From Allium sativum (Eukaryota; Streptophyta; Magnoliopsida; Asparagales; Amaryllidaceae): DNA of 64,000 nt. The position numbers and the translations under genes are program-made. Each line of letters starts with the position of its first letter. Within the stretch, counting starts at the first letter, position 1. Below the pieces are notes generated by a model. The model ran no database searches, was not told the DNA's origin, and was given only the letters and a program-made list of their open reading frames with translations. The stretch covers positions 69,696,501 through 69,760,500 of the forward strand of contig CM060910.1 in NCBI GenBank assembly GCA_030737875.1, given 5' to 3'. Below, one piece after another: positions 22,371 through 34,600 of the stretch.

Positions 22371-23474
22371 CATCGAATGGATAACTATTGATGCCTGGCA
22401 TTGGTTAGCTCCCAGTAAAGGGTTAAAGTGGTAGTTATGCGGATGTACTTGTTGATTGTACGGATAAGCGAGCACCTATCTTCCGTATTGGACATATAGG
22501 ACGAGGAATAAGGTGTCTCCGGTTTCGTTCAGACCCAGAACGGACTTGTAAATGGATGTGTGTCTGACATTGGATTTCATCCCATGTAAACTGATTTCTA
22601 TTTAATATATATCTGTTGGTGGCGGAGAATTTATTCTCTTGCTTAACACCCTTCTCTGAGATGCAGAGCTTAGAGGTTATATATTGGTAGTTATCGATCG
22701 CATGGCGTGAATTGTCAATGTGGCATGCTAAGATGCAATTGATCGAGGCTTTTTTTGAAAAGCAGAGCCTTGTGGATGATGATCAAAGCATAGCCTATTT
22801 AAGCATAGCTTTGTGTATAACGTTACTTCGCAAGCTCCACACCCCGGTAAGAGTCAGAAATGGAACAAGGGACCCAAGGAGTGCATGCATTTCTTTCTAG
22901 CTAGAAGTGGTGTCAGCGTTTACAAGCCCTGACATCTTTACTTATGTGGATGATGGAATAAGGCGCCTCGGTTATATTGGTCGATAGTCACCAATTTATA
23001 GGTTCAATAGGACCGGGAAACATGCGTTCAGGCATAACTAATCCACTAAAGTATTTGTGGACCGACCTTCGACGATCCAAGGGCTCGCCAGTGTCCGAGT
23101 CCTGAGACATTGCTAGAGTGTCTTGAATCGGTAAGGAGATCGTCCCTAGTATTGACTCATAATGGAAACCCAATTTCCAATATGACATTACGATTTTGAT
23201 TGTAAACTATATATGGCGACATAGTAAACGGTAGCTATGCCGTCTAGGATTGATACATTTACTTTGAAGTATTTTAAACTGATTAGACACTAATAATAAT
23301 ATTAAAATATTATTTTCTACGTATTAAGCATGTTTTACCATTATAAGGTGAAACTTTATCCTCCGGTTTGCGTTGCATTGTGTGATGGGACTTGAGTCTT
23401 ATAATGATTTCATTTTTCTAAAAAGTTTTATAATGATTTCGTTTATGCACTGGCAATCCAATGGAGTAAACCCG

Positions 23475-23490
23475 TTCTGCGTTAGCGCGT
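23475..23490 (+). other. Family B third hairpin in B2
   Basis: TGC-GTTA-GCG (weak, 3 bp) in the AACCCGTTC...GTGGTCC context that is shared by all family B ends. Confidence 0.35.
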
Positions 23491-23914
23491 GGTCCTGTGA
23501 TTAGCCATATTGTTAGATAAGTTAGGAAAGATTTCTCATACCAGTCCCATGACTGACTCGTAGTTTGTTCCACTTTGCAAACTCGGGTGCCCTCTTTTCC
23601 ACACGGGCAGTCGAGTAGCTTATTTTGCAGATATATTGAGGAGGATTCTAGATTGAAGCTTAAAGCTATGTCTAGAGCATTGATAGTCTTCCGCTGCATT
23701 GTATTAAATTCATTGTAAATTATCTTCCGCTGTTGTATTATTATATTCGATGTACTCTGACATTCCGTACTCTGATGTAACATTATTGTAATGTTTATAA
23801 AAGTCTTCTATTATTGTTCTAATGTGTTGTATGCATTCGAGGATTTCCAATTTTTGGATCACGCCTGTATGGTTTATGGTCGATTCAAAGGGTGGGAATT
23901 TTCGGGTCGCTACA

Positions 23915-23919
23915 ATAGG
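23915..23919. repeat. Target-site duplication ATAGG, right copy (B2)
   Basis: Perfect match to 18238-18242. Confidence 0.88.
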
Positions 23920-24710
23920 GGTTTAGAATTATTTTATAAATGGTTTTAGATGAAATATAATTAAAAATAGTATAATATCTGTTGATATTAAAATGGTATT
24001 TTTGGCGGAAATTTGTATAAATAGTTTTCTTAGTAAATAAAGATGTTTAATTTTTGTAAAATGGATAAATTTGGAAAAAAAATTGTGGCGGAGTTCTGTT
24101 TTATGCTGGTGAAGTAAATTTTGTTTTTGTTTTAGGATATCTTGAAAAGATAAATTAAAAACATCCTGAAAATATAAATTTGCGTGTCACATTATATGTT
24201 AATTTAAGAAGGAAATTTTATTTGAATGCAAAATAATGATGCAAAGTTGGACGTAAAAAAGTTTGAAATATTAGATTTCTGTCTAAATTCTACCTTCGAT
24301 ACAAGGACAAACTAATTTAATAATCCATATTTTTGTATTTAATTACGCGCATAATTTTGTATTTAAGTAGCAGCTCCTTTTACAAAATCGTTTTTTAGAA
24401 GCGAATTTAACTTTTGTTATTCAAAATACATAAGCGATATAATTAGTAGACATAGAAATTTCAAGGTTGAATATTTATTTTCGTTTGAATTTACATCCAA
24501 GGGGTTTGAATTGTTTGGAAGATGTAAATAATTAAAACAAAGGAATATTTATTTGCATAGTCATTGAGAAACTTTATGCATCCTCCCGTTATTATTTGTG
24601 CGAGTGTGGCTACAACAATCAGTTTATAATTTTACATTGTTTGTATTGTGTTACTTTGTGTTAAATTAGCGAAACATTATAAATTTGGTTGACTTTTATG
24701 TATGTTTTTC
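23920..24710. other. Unassigned AT-rich DNA
   Basis: No open frame with a recognisable product, no terminal repeats and no tandem structure. This is either host sequence or an older decayed repeat. Confidence 0.4.
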
Positions 24711-25134
24711 TGTAACAACCCATAATTTAGAGCTAGTTAAATTAGTTATTTTGTTAGGTTTTAAAAATGGAATTTGAGCAAACAATGAAATTTGACTACA
24801 AGACTTGCACCCTTACATTCGTGACGAATTTTAATCAACTTTCATGTTTCGAACTTAAAGAACAAAATTCGTATGAAAAAGTTGTGGATAAAATACAAAA
24901 ACATATGGAAAATAATTAATAAGAATCTTTTAATATTTATCACCATTTATCACATTACCCAACTGGAGGCAAGACGACCGGAGCGGTCAACCTAGGGGTC
25001 CAACGTGCGGTCGACCTAGGGTCGACCCCCTGGTCGCTGCTTTTCGGTGGCGGCTAAGGATTTATATAATATAAGTTATTTATTAATGGACCGATTTAAA
25101 AATAGGTCTAACGGTACATGGTCATTTCTACACC

Positions 25135-25145
25135 TATAAATAAAG
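25135..25145 (+). promoter_or_regulatory. TATA box of the family D LTR
   Basis: TATAAATAAAG is preceded by CACC, with ACTCTTTTGCTCA ~30 bp downstream as a plausible start region. Confidence 0.5.
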
Positions 25146-25922
25146 ACTTAGACCACCACTCTTTTGCTCATATTTTCTGGAGGCAACAGCGAAGCTATGT
25201 CATTTCCACTTCTCTATTCTCCTTTAAAATTCTAAATATAAACATATTCAAATAAAATAAACAAGGATTGAAAATGTTGGATCTAGATCCGTGTAAAAGG
25301 GTTGGTTCTACGTATAAGCAATCTTTGTTAATAATTTTCCTTCTCTTTTTCCAATTCTTTTCTTAGATCTACAAATTTTAATGTGTATATATGTATTCGC
25401 TTCCTATACATATTGTAGATCTGTAAGATTTGGACTTACAGGCCTAAAAAATGTGTTCAGATTTGGTTTGGCATACCTATATATTCATTATTTAAAATAT
25501 AATATTTATTTTGTTTATGTCAAATCTGAATTTGTATGCCTAAATATCAGACTTATTTAGATTGTGTCAAATCTAAAATCTTATGTTTGGAATTTTGATA
25601 TTGATTTGTAGGCTTTCATTTATATTTTATCTTGCCTACAATTCTTATATATACCTTGTGGTTATTATGAACTCTCTAAATCTGGAAATTAATTCCTAAA
25701 TATTGTTAGATTAAGTTGTTATTCCAGATTTATAGGATTTGGGTGTAAACTATATGATGTGTGCACTTTCTTGCTTTAGAATTATAAACTTATTTGCGTT
25801 TAGTATTGCATGGGGTTTTTACTTGATTATTGTTAATTAGCCATTTTTGCACTTTTCAAACAAAAATGCATTATTTGAAATCTACAAGAAATATTTAACA
25901 AACAATATAGGAAGAAATGTGT

Positions 25923-25927
25923 AAGCT
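25923..25927. repeat. Target-site duplication AAGCT, left copy (B3)
   Basis: Perfect match to 32481-32485 across LTR B3. Confidence 0.88.
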
Positions 25928-27714
25928 TGTAATAACCCGGAAAATCTGAACCAGTTTAAAATTTTTATTTTGGCAATTTTAATGGATTTTGAACATTTAA
26001 AATGAATTATTTTAAATAATATCGACGATAAATTTATTTTGAATATAATTCGAACGTATAATATATACGCGTCGTCGTTGGAATATAAATATTTATAAAG
26101 AATTATAAATAGAATTGAAAATGGCGCGGTAGTTCGATAATTCGATTTCAAACTTCAATTGAATGTACCGGGTGCAAAACAATCCGGATTTTAGTGAAAC
26201 CAAAAACAATAGGATCTAATTGATGATATCTTTCCAACGAATCTGAAAAATCAAAATTTCATAGCGGGAATCAAAAGATATGTCCAGTTGAAAATTCTGA
26301 ATAGTCGCTATGGAATTCAGGCCCTTAAAAATGGGAATTTTGCTAACGACCTCGGATTTCGACGAAACCACTTTTGTTGGATCAGCAGTGTCAAATTATT
26401 GTTAGATTCCAATTTTCATGATTTTCTGAATCAATATGTGAGTGTGGAAAAGGAAAACGCGTTTGACCAGTTTCAGTTGATTTTAATCGACTGGAAATTG
26501 GCCATTTTTCAAACGGTCTCAGAATTCGACGAAACTAGTTTTGTTAGGACCGTATCGTCAATACGAAGCTAGAAAATATTTTTCGAGAATTTTTAGAGTT
26601 AGTATGTGACTCCGGTAATTTGAAATGTACGTTTAAAATTCAATATAGTGATTTAAATGTAAATTTGACGAAAACTGATCGAAATGATCGAATCAGCTTG
26701 CGATACATATCCCATTGTGTTCGGAATGGGGGTAAAACGCTATGGACGACAGGCGGTGGGCCTCGTTTCGAGGTCGTATGTGAAAGTCAACTTTTTGAAT
26801 TTAAAATTAATAAAAAAATATTAAAATAAACCTTCTCTCTCCCTCCTCCTTAAATTACGTTGGCCCCTCCCCTTTCCATTTCGTTTCAGAAGAAAAAAAA
26901 AAAGAAAAAAAACAAATCGAACCCGTCGCCGCCTCCTCCTAGGCTGTCGCCGCAGCTTCTTCTCCTTCCTCCCGACCACCGCTCCTCCCTCCATCTTCTC
27001 CACGGCAGCCCCTTCCTTCCACCGCGACCTCGCAAGCACCCCGCACCCACCTGAACCGCAACCCCCCTCCTCCTCGAAGTCGATCGCGAGAAGACCCCCC
27101 CCCCAGTTTCAGAAATCGCGACGAAGACCCCCCTACCCTCGTTAAACCCCCTGTAATTTTTTTTTTTTGGTTTTATTTTTATTTGTTTTATTTAATTAAT
27201 TTGTTTAGTTTAAAGCAAAATCAGTTTTTATATATATTATGGCATTAAGAAGAAATGATTTTTAATTAAAGTAAGATTGGATTTTTATGCATGATATTAG
27301 CGGAGGAAGAATAGATTTTTATCATGTAAAAGAATAGATTTTTGGTTAGAAGAAAAAGATTTGATTTTGTTAGAGAAGAATATGATTTTTATATTTTTAA
27401 AGTATTAAAAGTATGATTTTTATATTTTTAAAGTTTTAAAAATATAGTCTTTACTATATAAATGATGTAAAAATATGATTTTTGTTTATGTAGAGAAGTA
27501 AAAATATAATTTTTACATGATAGGAATATTGGAAATACCACTTTTATATGTGTAGAAAAATAAAGATGTGAATTTTATAATGATATTTTTATAAAGGTGA
27601 AATCTTTATTTTTATAAAGGCGAAATCTTTATTTTTATAAAGGCGAAATTTATATTTTTGAAATAGAATTTTTATCTATATGACATCGAAGTAAAAATTC
27701 AATTTTTATATTTT

Positions 27715-27890
27715 GAATAGCGGTATAAAAATTTGATTTTTATATATTGAATAGTATAATAAAAATTTGATTTTTATATATTGAATAGTATAATAAAAAT
27801 TTGATTTTTATATATCGAATAGCATAATAAAAATTTGATTTTTATATATCGAATAGCATAATAAAAATTCAATTTTTATATATTGAATAG
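27715..27890. repeat. 34-bp tandem array in B3
   Basis: GAATAG starts at 27749, 27783, 27817, 27851 and 27885, exactly 34 bp apart. Each unit is GAATAGTATAATAAAAATTT followed by GATTTTTATATATT. Looser copies extend back to ~27400. Confidence 0.88.
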
Positions 27891-29149
27891 CGAAGTGAAA
27901 ATGTGATTTTTACATATGTAGAGAATACGGGCAACGAAGATGACGAAAAGGCGAGAACGATGAAGATTTCTATAAATGAAGTGTCGTGAAGTTGGATAGC
28001 TTTAGGTGAGAATTTCTCACTCTTCAATTTTCTTTTCTAGTTATATATATATATACTAGGATGCAGACGGTGTTTAGTAGCACCCGACAACCGTCATCCA
28101 CAGACCATGGATGGCTTGTTTGTTTAATTGTTTGGTTGTGTAGTTGGTTAGACTATTTGTTTTGAATTGAATTGTTTGGTGAAATAAAATTGATTTGATT
28201 GATGTGTGAATGGCGTGGGCCTTCACTAGACCGGGGGTAAGGCTAGGCCTTGTCCCGTTTCTAGTATCGTGCCGTTATGCCGCCGAAATTTTCTAAAATA
28301 TGTTAGAAAAATAAAAATATCATTTTTATTGTGTAAATGAACTGAATAGAAATTCATGTGTTGAAATAAAATATTTTATCGTTAAAAATATAATTTTTAA
28401 CGTGGGAGTGAATAAAATAAAATATTCATTTACAAACCGGACGGTTTGTTTATGTACACCTATTTGAAGGACATTGATTGGGACGATAAATTTTACACAT
28501 CGCCCAACTGCACAAATAAAATCTGTGTTTGTTGATTTGAAACCCCACACGGGTGTTGGGATGAAATTTGAAGTTCACTCATCTTGATTGATTAAATATG
28601 TCGATCGATTGATTGACAGGCTGTTATAAGCGTTAGATATCTATATTTGATGCTTATACATTGTAGTGCACTTTGGTTGATGGTTGATTATTTTTCAATG
28701 CTATCATATACGTGTGATGTATGAAAATCCATATAATTAATATTATATGGTGATTGATTGGGCCTCATTCCAATTTAGAAAATGAAGAATATTATAATAT
28801 AAAGGTCCATGTGTTGACTGTACTCATCCGTTGAGATTAGTCATGTGTTGAACGAAATATTTTAATAATAAAATTTACATCTTTATCAATATAATATAAA
28901 GGTTCATGTGTTGACCGTACTCATCCGTTAAGATTAGTCATGTGTTGAACGAAATATTTGAAACCGAAATATTTGAAATAGAAATATTTTGATAAAAAGA
29001 AATATTTGAAATAGAATATTTGAAAATAGAAATATATGAAGTCGTATTGATTAGATTGACGCCATTTTGACGTGAACGATATTTATATCGATTTTACTCA
29101 TTTTAAAATGAATATTGAAAAGTGATTTCGAAATCGCATATTTTGAAAT

Positions 29150-29720
29150 GAAATTTGAACTGAATAGAATAGAAAATAAAAAGATTTCGAAATGAATTGA
29201 ATATATAATGAATTCGAGTTGAATATAAAACGAATTAGATTTCAATTGAATATAAAACGAATTTGATTTCAATTGAATATATAATGAATTTGATTCAAAT
29301 AGAAAACCAATTTGAATTGAATAGAATAGAAAACAAATCGATTTCGAAATGAATTGAATATAAATCGATTTCGAAATGAATTGAAAATAAAACGATTTAA
29401 AAATGAATTGAATATATAATGAATTCGAATTGAATGGAAAACGAATTTGATTTCAATTGAATAACAAAAGAAACGAATTCGAATTTAATTGAATAGATAA
29501 CGAATTCTAATTGAATTGAATAGATAACGACTTCGAATTGAATTGAATAAATAACCAATTTGAATTGAATTGAAAACGAATTCGAATTTAATTGGAAACG
29601 AATTGAAATGAACTCAAATTGAATTGGAATTTGAATTGAATAGAAATGAATTTTTAAAACGAATTTATAAAGAAGAATTCAATTTTGCTTTGAATTGAAA
29701 TAGAGGTTGAAATTGTTTTT
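29150..29720. repeat. GAATTGAATA-type array in B3
   Basis: Irregular tandem of AACGAATTTGATTTC, AATTGAATATA and GAATTCGAATTGAA words with many partial palindromes (GAATTC). No stable period. Confidence 0.75.
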
Positions 29721-30874
29721 GAAACGAATTCAAAACTATTTATATAATTCGTTTTAAATAGAAATCGACGAAATATATACTATATATATTATATATATAA
29801 TATAATGGCCTGAATAGAACGCGCCGCACCGCGGCAGTTCGTGAATTTTGACCATTTATTTCAAACGGACATTACGGGAGATCCGACCGTCGGATTCTCC
29901 TAAAACCGGAACCGTTGGGTTCGTATCGAAAAGAGCTTTCTAACGAATATTAGAAATTCAAAATCTAACGGTTGGATTTGGAGATACGTCCAAATCAAAT
30001 TTGGAAAAGGTCGCTGTAAGTGTAGTTCGATGGCCGTTGATGGAAATCGACTGTACGGGCCTTGATAAAATTATTAAAAATATCAACAATTTGTGTAAAA
30101 TCATAAGAAATGATTTGGGAAAAATTGGGGTGAAAAACTCCATATTTGAAAAGATAAAAATGGATTTTTATCGAAATGAACTAGTTTTGAACTAAATTTA
30201 AAACCCAATTATTTTTAAATAAATAAATTAGATTTAAAAAGGGGTTTTAAATAATCGGAATTTCTAATATATTTGATTGGATTTGAAATGGGTTTATCGT
30301 GTACGGTGTTTTAAATAACACTAATTCTTTAACCCGATGATAAATAGAATGTGATTTGGGTTTGTCGTGAACGGTGTTTTAAATGACATTAGTTCTTTAA
30401 CCCAGTAAAAGGAGTTTTAACGAATCTGCAATTAGATTGAAATGTAAATCTATAATCTAAATTATCAAATTTAGAAATGAGCGAGAATGGAGTATTGCCA
30501 GTTTTGCTCCAAAGCGATAGTTAAATCTTTAATTAGACTTGAACGTGAAATGGTAATTAATTTTACTGACAACACTGAGGTGTTAGATATGGAGTATTAC
30601 CAGTTTTGCTTCATGGGATGAATAGGTTGGGATTGGGAAATAAAATAAATAATTACTTCCGTGTGGTTCGCTAATCTCGACTAGTTTAGAAAACCATAAT
30701 TTGGTTTTGAAATGACATCCAAAGGAAGATTATAGAATAAATTTAGAAGAATTTATCTTGGATAAAATTAATGGGAACCTTTCCCTAAGAATGTGATTTT
30801 GTGAATAAAAGAATATTCTGAATTGGAATGAGGCGTATGTTGTGTTTGTGTAACATTTGTTTTTAATATACGCG

Positions 30875-30968
30875 GGTTGTTCGGAAAGGCCGGGTTTATA
30901 CCCATTCTGAATAACCGATTCGACGATATGTCGAAGATGAAGACGGTGGTCGAAGACCGGAAGTCTTC
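30875..30968 (+). other. Family B hairpin pair in B3
   Basis: Hairpin 1 (30875-30916): GGTTGTTCGGAA/TTCTGAATAACC. All 12 positions pair with two G-U pairs, although most arm bases differ from B1/B2, and the inner stem is GGGT/ACCC where B1 has GAGT/ACTC. Hairpin 2 (30952-30968): GAAGAC/GTCTTC. Confidence 0.65.
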
Positions 30969-32031
30969 ACATCGTTTGGGTGATTACTGATGATCTTGAT
31001 TGGGCTGTACACCCAAGATGAGGGAATCAGTTGGTTGTCGTCCAGACGTACTTGGAGATGGATGGATATGCGAGGAAAGTGCCTCCGGTTTCGTTCAGAC
31101 CCAGAACGAACTTGTAAATGGATTGTGTGTCTGACATTGGATTTTATTCTGTGTTGATTGATTTCTGTTAAATATATATCTATTTGGCGGCGGAGAATTT
31201 ATTCTCTTGCTTAACGCCCTTCTCTGAGACGTACGAGCTCAGAGGTTATATATCGATGGACATCAGTCGCATGACATGAATTGCCTGTGTGGCACGCTAA
31301 GATGCAATGATCAAGGCTTCTGTTGAAAAGCAAAGTCTTGTGGTTGATGATCAAAGCACGGCCTACGTGGCAGCTTTGTGTATAACGTGAATTCGCGAGC
31401 CTCACACCTCGGTATGAGTTAAAAACGGGATACGGACCGCTGGGAGAGCACGACGTTTCTTTCTAGCTTTGGTGGTGTCAGTGACTTACCAGCCCTGACA
31501 TTTATATACTTTTCACCTTTGTGGTTGTTGGAATGAGGCGCCTCGATTATAGGTCTGTAAGGACCGGGAAACGTGTGTTCAGGAATTGCCAATCCTCTAA
31601 CGTAAGTGAGGACCGGCCCAGCCGCATCCGGGGTTGCCCAGAGTGTGTAGTCCCGAGGCATTTGCTAGAGTGTCTCGAAGCGGAGAGGAGCTTGCCCCTT
31701 GCCTCGACTCATGACGGAAATCCAATTTTCAATACGTGATATTGCTGTTTTATTTGTAGGGCCTAGTATGGCGACATAGTGGGATGGGGCACTCATGCCG
31801 TCTATGATTTATATTTATGATTGAAATTGTTTTGACACTATACACTTATTATAGTATCAAATGATTTGTTTTTAAACGTATCAAGCATGTTTGGCTGTTA
31901 TAAGGTAAAACCCTATCCTCCGGCTTGCGTTGCATTGTGTGATGGGACTTGGGTCTTATAATAGCTTCATTTTTCGAAAAAGCATTTCGCTGTTTATTCT
32001 ATGCACTGGTATTCTTGGGAGGAAACCCGTT

Positions 32032-32044
32032 CCGTGTTATACGG
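32032..32044 (+). other. Family B third hairpin in B3
   Basis: CCGT-GTTAT-ACGG, perfect 4 bp, in the AACCCGTT...CGTGGTCCC context. Confidence 0.45.
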
Positions 32045-32480
32045 CGTGGTCCCTTGAATTACTATCTTTAAAATAAAGTTTTAATAACTGTTTTAGTTCT
32101 CACACCAGTCACATGACTGACCGGGAGTTTATTGTTTTAACCTAAACTCTGGGTGCCCCTATTTTCCGCACGGGAAGCTAGTAGTTTTGGTTTTGCAGAT
32201 TTATATTCACAGGATCCTGGTTTACAGCTGGAATGATATCCGGAAAGCTCTGTATCCATATATCACCTTCAGTTGTGCTTTGTATTATTTTCTGCTGCTA
32301 TGTAATTTATTGTAATCTCTGATATTTATCGAATGTAATTTATTCATTTATACTCTGTATATTCTTGTATCTGATGAATTGTTGTAATAACAAATGAAAT
32401 GTTCTTCCGTCTGTGTTCATTTGTGTGTTGTTCTCAAAGTATCCACTCTTTCCTTCACGGGGAAGTAACGGGTCGTCACA

Positions 32481-32485
32481 AAGCT
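32481..32485. repeat. Target-site duplication AAGCT, right copy (B3)
   Basis: Perfect match to 25923-25927. Confidence 0.88.
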
Positions 32486-33043
32486 CTCGTATTTTTACGT
32501 AGTTTACATCATTTATTCAAAATATGATATTACCAATTTCTTCTGATTTAAAATATGTCAATATTCGCTGTTTTAAATAATTTGGTCAAAGTTTGGAAGA
32601 ATTAAAGAAAATAACATTTTAAAGAGATTTTGAATCTCAATAAGATTAAACACAAAAAAGGTTGTTCTAGTCGTTAATTTGGACTAAAATATGGAATAAT
32701 AATAATTAAACATAATTATTAACTATGTAAATATCGCACTTAATATATACATAATTATTATATTATAAGCTTATCCATCCAAAAACTTATGGAAAAGATG
32801 TTATTAATATTATACTAATAAATATATGTTGTATGTTTGAATTTGAATAGTTTCCATTATGATGGGTATAAAACAATATTTTCCATATTGAATGAAATAA
32901 ATATTGTAATGGTTGTGCAGGCCCGGCCCAAGCGCAAGGCTCGTGAGGCGGTCGAATTGCGCAACCCACCTGGGAAGTGCAACTTAAGGAGGAAGAAGAC
33001 TGTTAAATACCATAGAAATGAGTTCGAACTAGCAATGTAAATT
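32486..33043. other. Unassigned DNA after B3
   Basis: By position this is the continuation of whatever held the family D start. It is AT-rich except for ~32915-33000 (CAGGCCCGGCCCAAGCGCAAGG and following), which has higher GC but no recognisable product in any frame. Confidence 0.35.
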
Positions 33044-33220
33044 GATGACTTGGTTGGCTGAGTTGTGTAGGAATGATATTCTTTGGAGATGGAGGGCAGG
33101 TTCAAACCTTGGTATCGTCATTGAAGGGGCAATTTTGCATTTTCCACCTTCATTGAGCTGGTTAGCCTAGGGCTACCCACTATGATGGGACGGCCCTACG
33201 TTTGTGTTTATTAACAATAA
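33044..33220 (+). mobile_element. Putative tRNA-derived SINE (177 bp)
   Basis: It starts GATGACTTGG, with an A box TGGCTGAGTTGT (33055-33066) and a B box GGTTCAAACCT (33099-33109), 44 bp apart as in tRNA-derived SINEs. The ends of the head (GATGAC and GTCATT) pair like an acceptor stem. The body continues to a tail TTATTAACAATAA. Flanks ATGTAAATT (33035-33043) and ATGTAGATT (33221-33229) match at 8 of 9 positions and would be the target duplication. The family is not identified; it could instead be a lone tRNA relic. Confidence 0.55.
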
Positions 33221-33584
33221 ATGTAGATTTAATTGCTAAAATCAGAAAGGTTACGAATGAATTTGAAAGAGAATCCATATTGTAACCATGAATATTATGG
33301 GGAAATGAATAAGTAAATAAATTTGAAATGGTTACAATTGAAAATGGATAGGAAAATAACTCCAGGAGTTAGTACAATAAACATGCATGTATATATAAGA
33401 AATAATAAAAGTAAATAAAGGTAGTAAAATTTTGGGAGTTACAACAAATAGAATTAATGAGACTGATATAAATGACATTGGTTGTCCACTGACTTAGGGA
33501 ATATGATCATTAGGATCATTAATGGCAAGCGACTATTATAGAAATTAATTAAAATTAAAAGAGGATTAAATGGGAAATTTGGCA

Positions 33585-33953
33585 TTAACAGCTTTTAACT
33601 GGCCTTTTGGCACAGCTACCAAAAGCACTACAAGCCTGCACGACTTGGCCCATCGCGTTGTACTGACACTTATTCCACCACTCTGGCACTAACACTGATT
33701 CGATTTCTTCGTTAGGAACTTTTATTCTCCTTGCATAACAACAAGCCATGATGGAGAACTTCAAATTCGTATTAAAATTCATATCAACGTTCGTCATTGT
33801 GAATCGAGCGAGCAATTTTATTTGGGACCAAAACTGTATTTTCGAGGCTGAATCAGAACAATCTTGTAAATAGAATGAATTATGTTCAGTTATGTATTTA
33901 TTCCATTGGTTCCCTCCTTCCGGGGAAAAAATTAGTATTTTGATATATTTCAA
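33585..33953 (-). CDS. Orphan open frame, 122 codons, unknown
   Basis: The longest open frame outside the retroelements. The first half is AT-rich and low-complexity. The C-terminal part is richer in G+C and has eight cysteines and a W-W pair (P-E-W-W-N-K-C near residue 92; C-S-A-F-G-S-C and K-S-C at the end). I do not recognise a family, and there is no signal peptide or membrane segment. It could be a fragment of a host gene or transposon, or a chance frame. No promoter or splice evidence was seen. Confidence 0.2.
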   Translation of the reverse strand: MKYIKILIFSPEGGNQWNKYITEHNSFYLQDCSDSASKIQFWSQIKLLARFTMTNVDMNFNTNLKFSIMACCYARRIKVPNEEIESVLVPEWWNKCQYNAMGQVVQACSAFGSCAKRPVKSC

Positions 33954-34415
33954 AACTATGAACTTGTAAACTATTTAAAACTTCTTTCTTAGCTTATTAT
34001 TTTGAATTTATATAAAATTAATTTCACGTTTTTGGTTTGTTATTTAAAGTCAAAATGCTTTTATAACTCAAAGTCTTATCAAGTTTATTTTTGTTCTTAC
34101 AATGATCGAATGTATGACTAAAAAGCTCTAAATATCTAATAGACTTGTTTCAACTTCCAGTGAAATACTTTAAAAAAATTAAAATAGATATGAAAAGTAC
34201 ATTTTTCATGTTTCACGATAATCGTTATCCCAATGGGATCACTTGTAATTGGATTTGTGACTGTAGACATCACCAACCCCTTGAATTACGTTATGATCTC
34301 ACAGATCGTATTCAAGTAATGGTTACACCGTTATCCTAGCGTAATCGCTTGTATCTATAGACACTATTGCCCCTCGATTTAGCTACAGAATAATATCAAA
34401 TAATTGTAATAAGTA

Positions 34416-34600
34416 GCCCCACCAAGTGGGATTACGATAGTTATTCCTACCGAGTAGGACTCTGATTTTTGATATGTATTACTATGGAGTAAGATCTTGA
34501 TTTCTGATACGTTTTCCAACTAAGTAGGACCTGATTTTCGATGGACACTCCTTGTAGAGTTCCAATGCAACCCTATCAAGTAGGATTGTAATTTCTAAAG
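34416..34600. repeat. Degenerate ~50-bp repeat
   Basis: Three to four loose units of CC(A/T)A(C/A)(C/T)(A/G)AGTAGGA followed by TTGATTTTTGATA. They are diverged, and both the unit boundary and any origin are unclear. Confidence 0.45.

Larger units (their letters stand above)
18243..23914 (+). mobile_element. Solo LTR B2, family B (5672 bp)
   Basis: It starts TGTAACAACCCG, ends GGGTCGCTACA and is flanked by a perfect ATAGG duplication. There is no primer site or purine tract, so this is a solo LTR left by LTR-LTR recombination. It shares with other family B LTRs the TTCGACGAAACC...TTTTGTTAGGACCG words in U3, a TATA box ~0.88 kb in, an AT-rich array region, two covarying hairpins (22285-22370) and the conserved last 1.6 kb. 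The short open frames inside have no recognisable product. Confidence 0.9.
24711..25927 (+). mobile_element. Family D LTR fragment, 5' part
   Basis: It starts TGTAACAACCCATAATTTAG, the common plant LTR opening. It has a TATA box at 25135 and is cut by solo LTR B3 at 25928. The sequence after B3 (from 32486) should be its continuation, but I cannot find an LTR end or primer site there. At 24945-25060 it has an unusual GC-rich patch with tandem GCGGTC(A/G)ACCTAGGG words and GGTCGACC palindromes. Confidence 0.55.
25928..32480 (+). mobile_element. Solo LTR B3, family B (6553 bp)
   Basis: It starts TGTAATAACCCGG and ends GGGTCGTCACA, with a perfect AAGCT duplication and no internal region. It carries the family B U3 words (ATTCGACGAAACTAGTTTTG), a C-rich leader (26850-27140), the TGCCGTTATGCCGCCGAAATT block (~28270) also present in the chromovirus LTRs, the CCGTCGGAT / AACGGTTGGATTT unit (29870-30000), two hairpins (30875-30968) and the conserved 3' part. 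It is the longest family B LTR here because of its own tandem arrays at 27715-27890 and 29150-29720. Confidence 0.9.

Noticed and set aside
26860..27054. Proline/serine-rich and arginine-rich frames on opposite strands in B3
   Set aside because: These are translations of the C-rich leader of the LTR. Comparable C/G-rich leaders in other family B LTRs (for example 51864-52136) give unrelated frames.
27715..27890. 34-bp regular repeat as a CRISPR-like array
   Set aside because: There are no unique spacers; the units are contiguous AT-rich tandem copies in a plant LTR.
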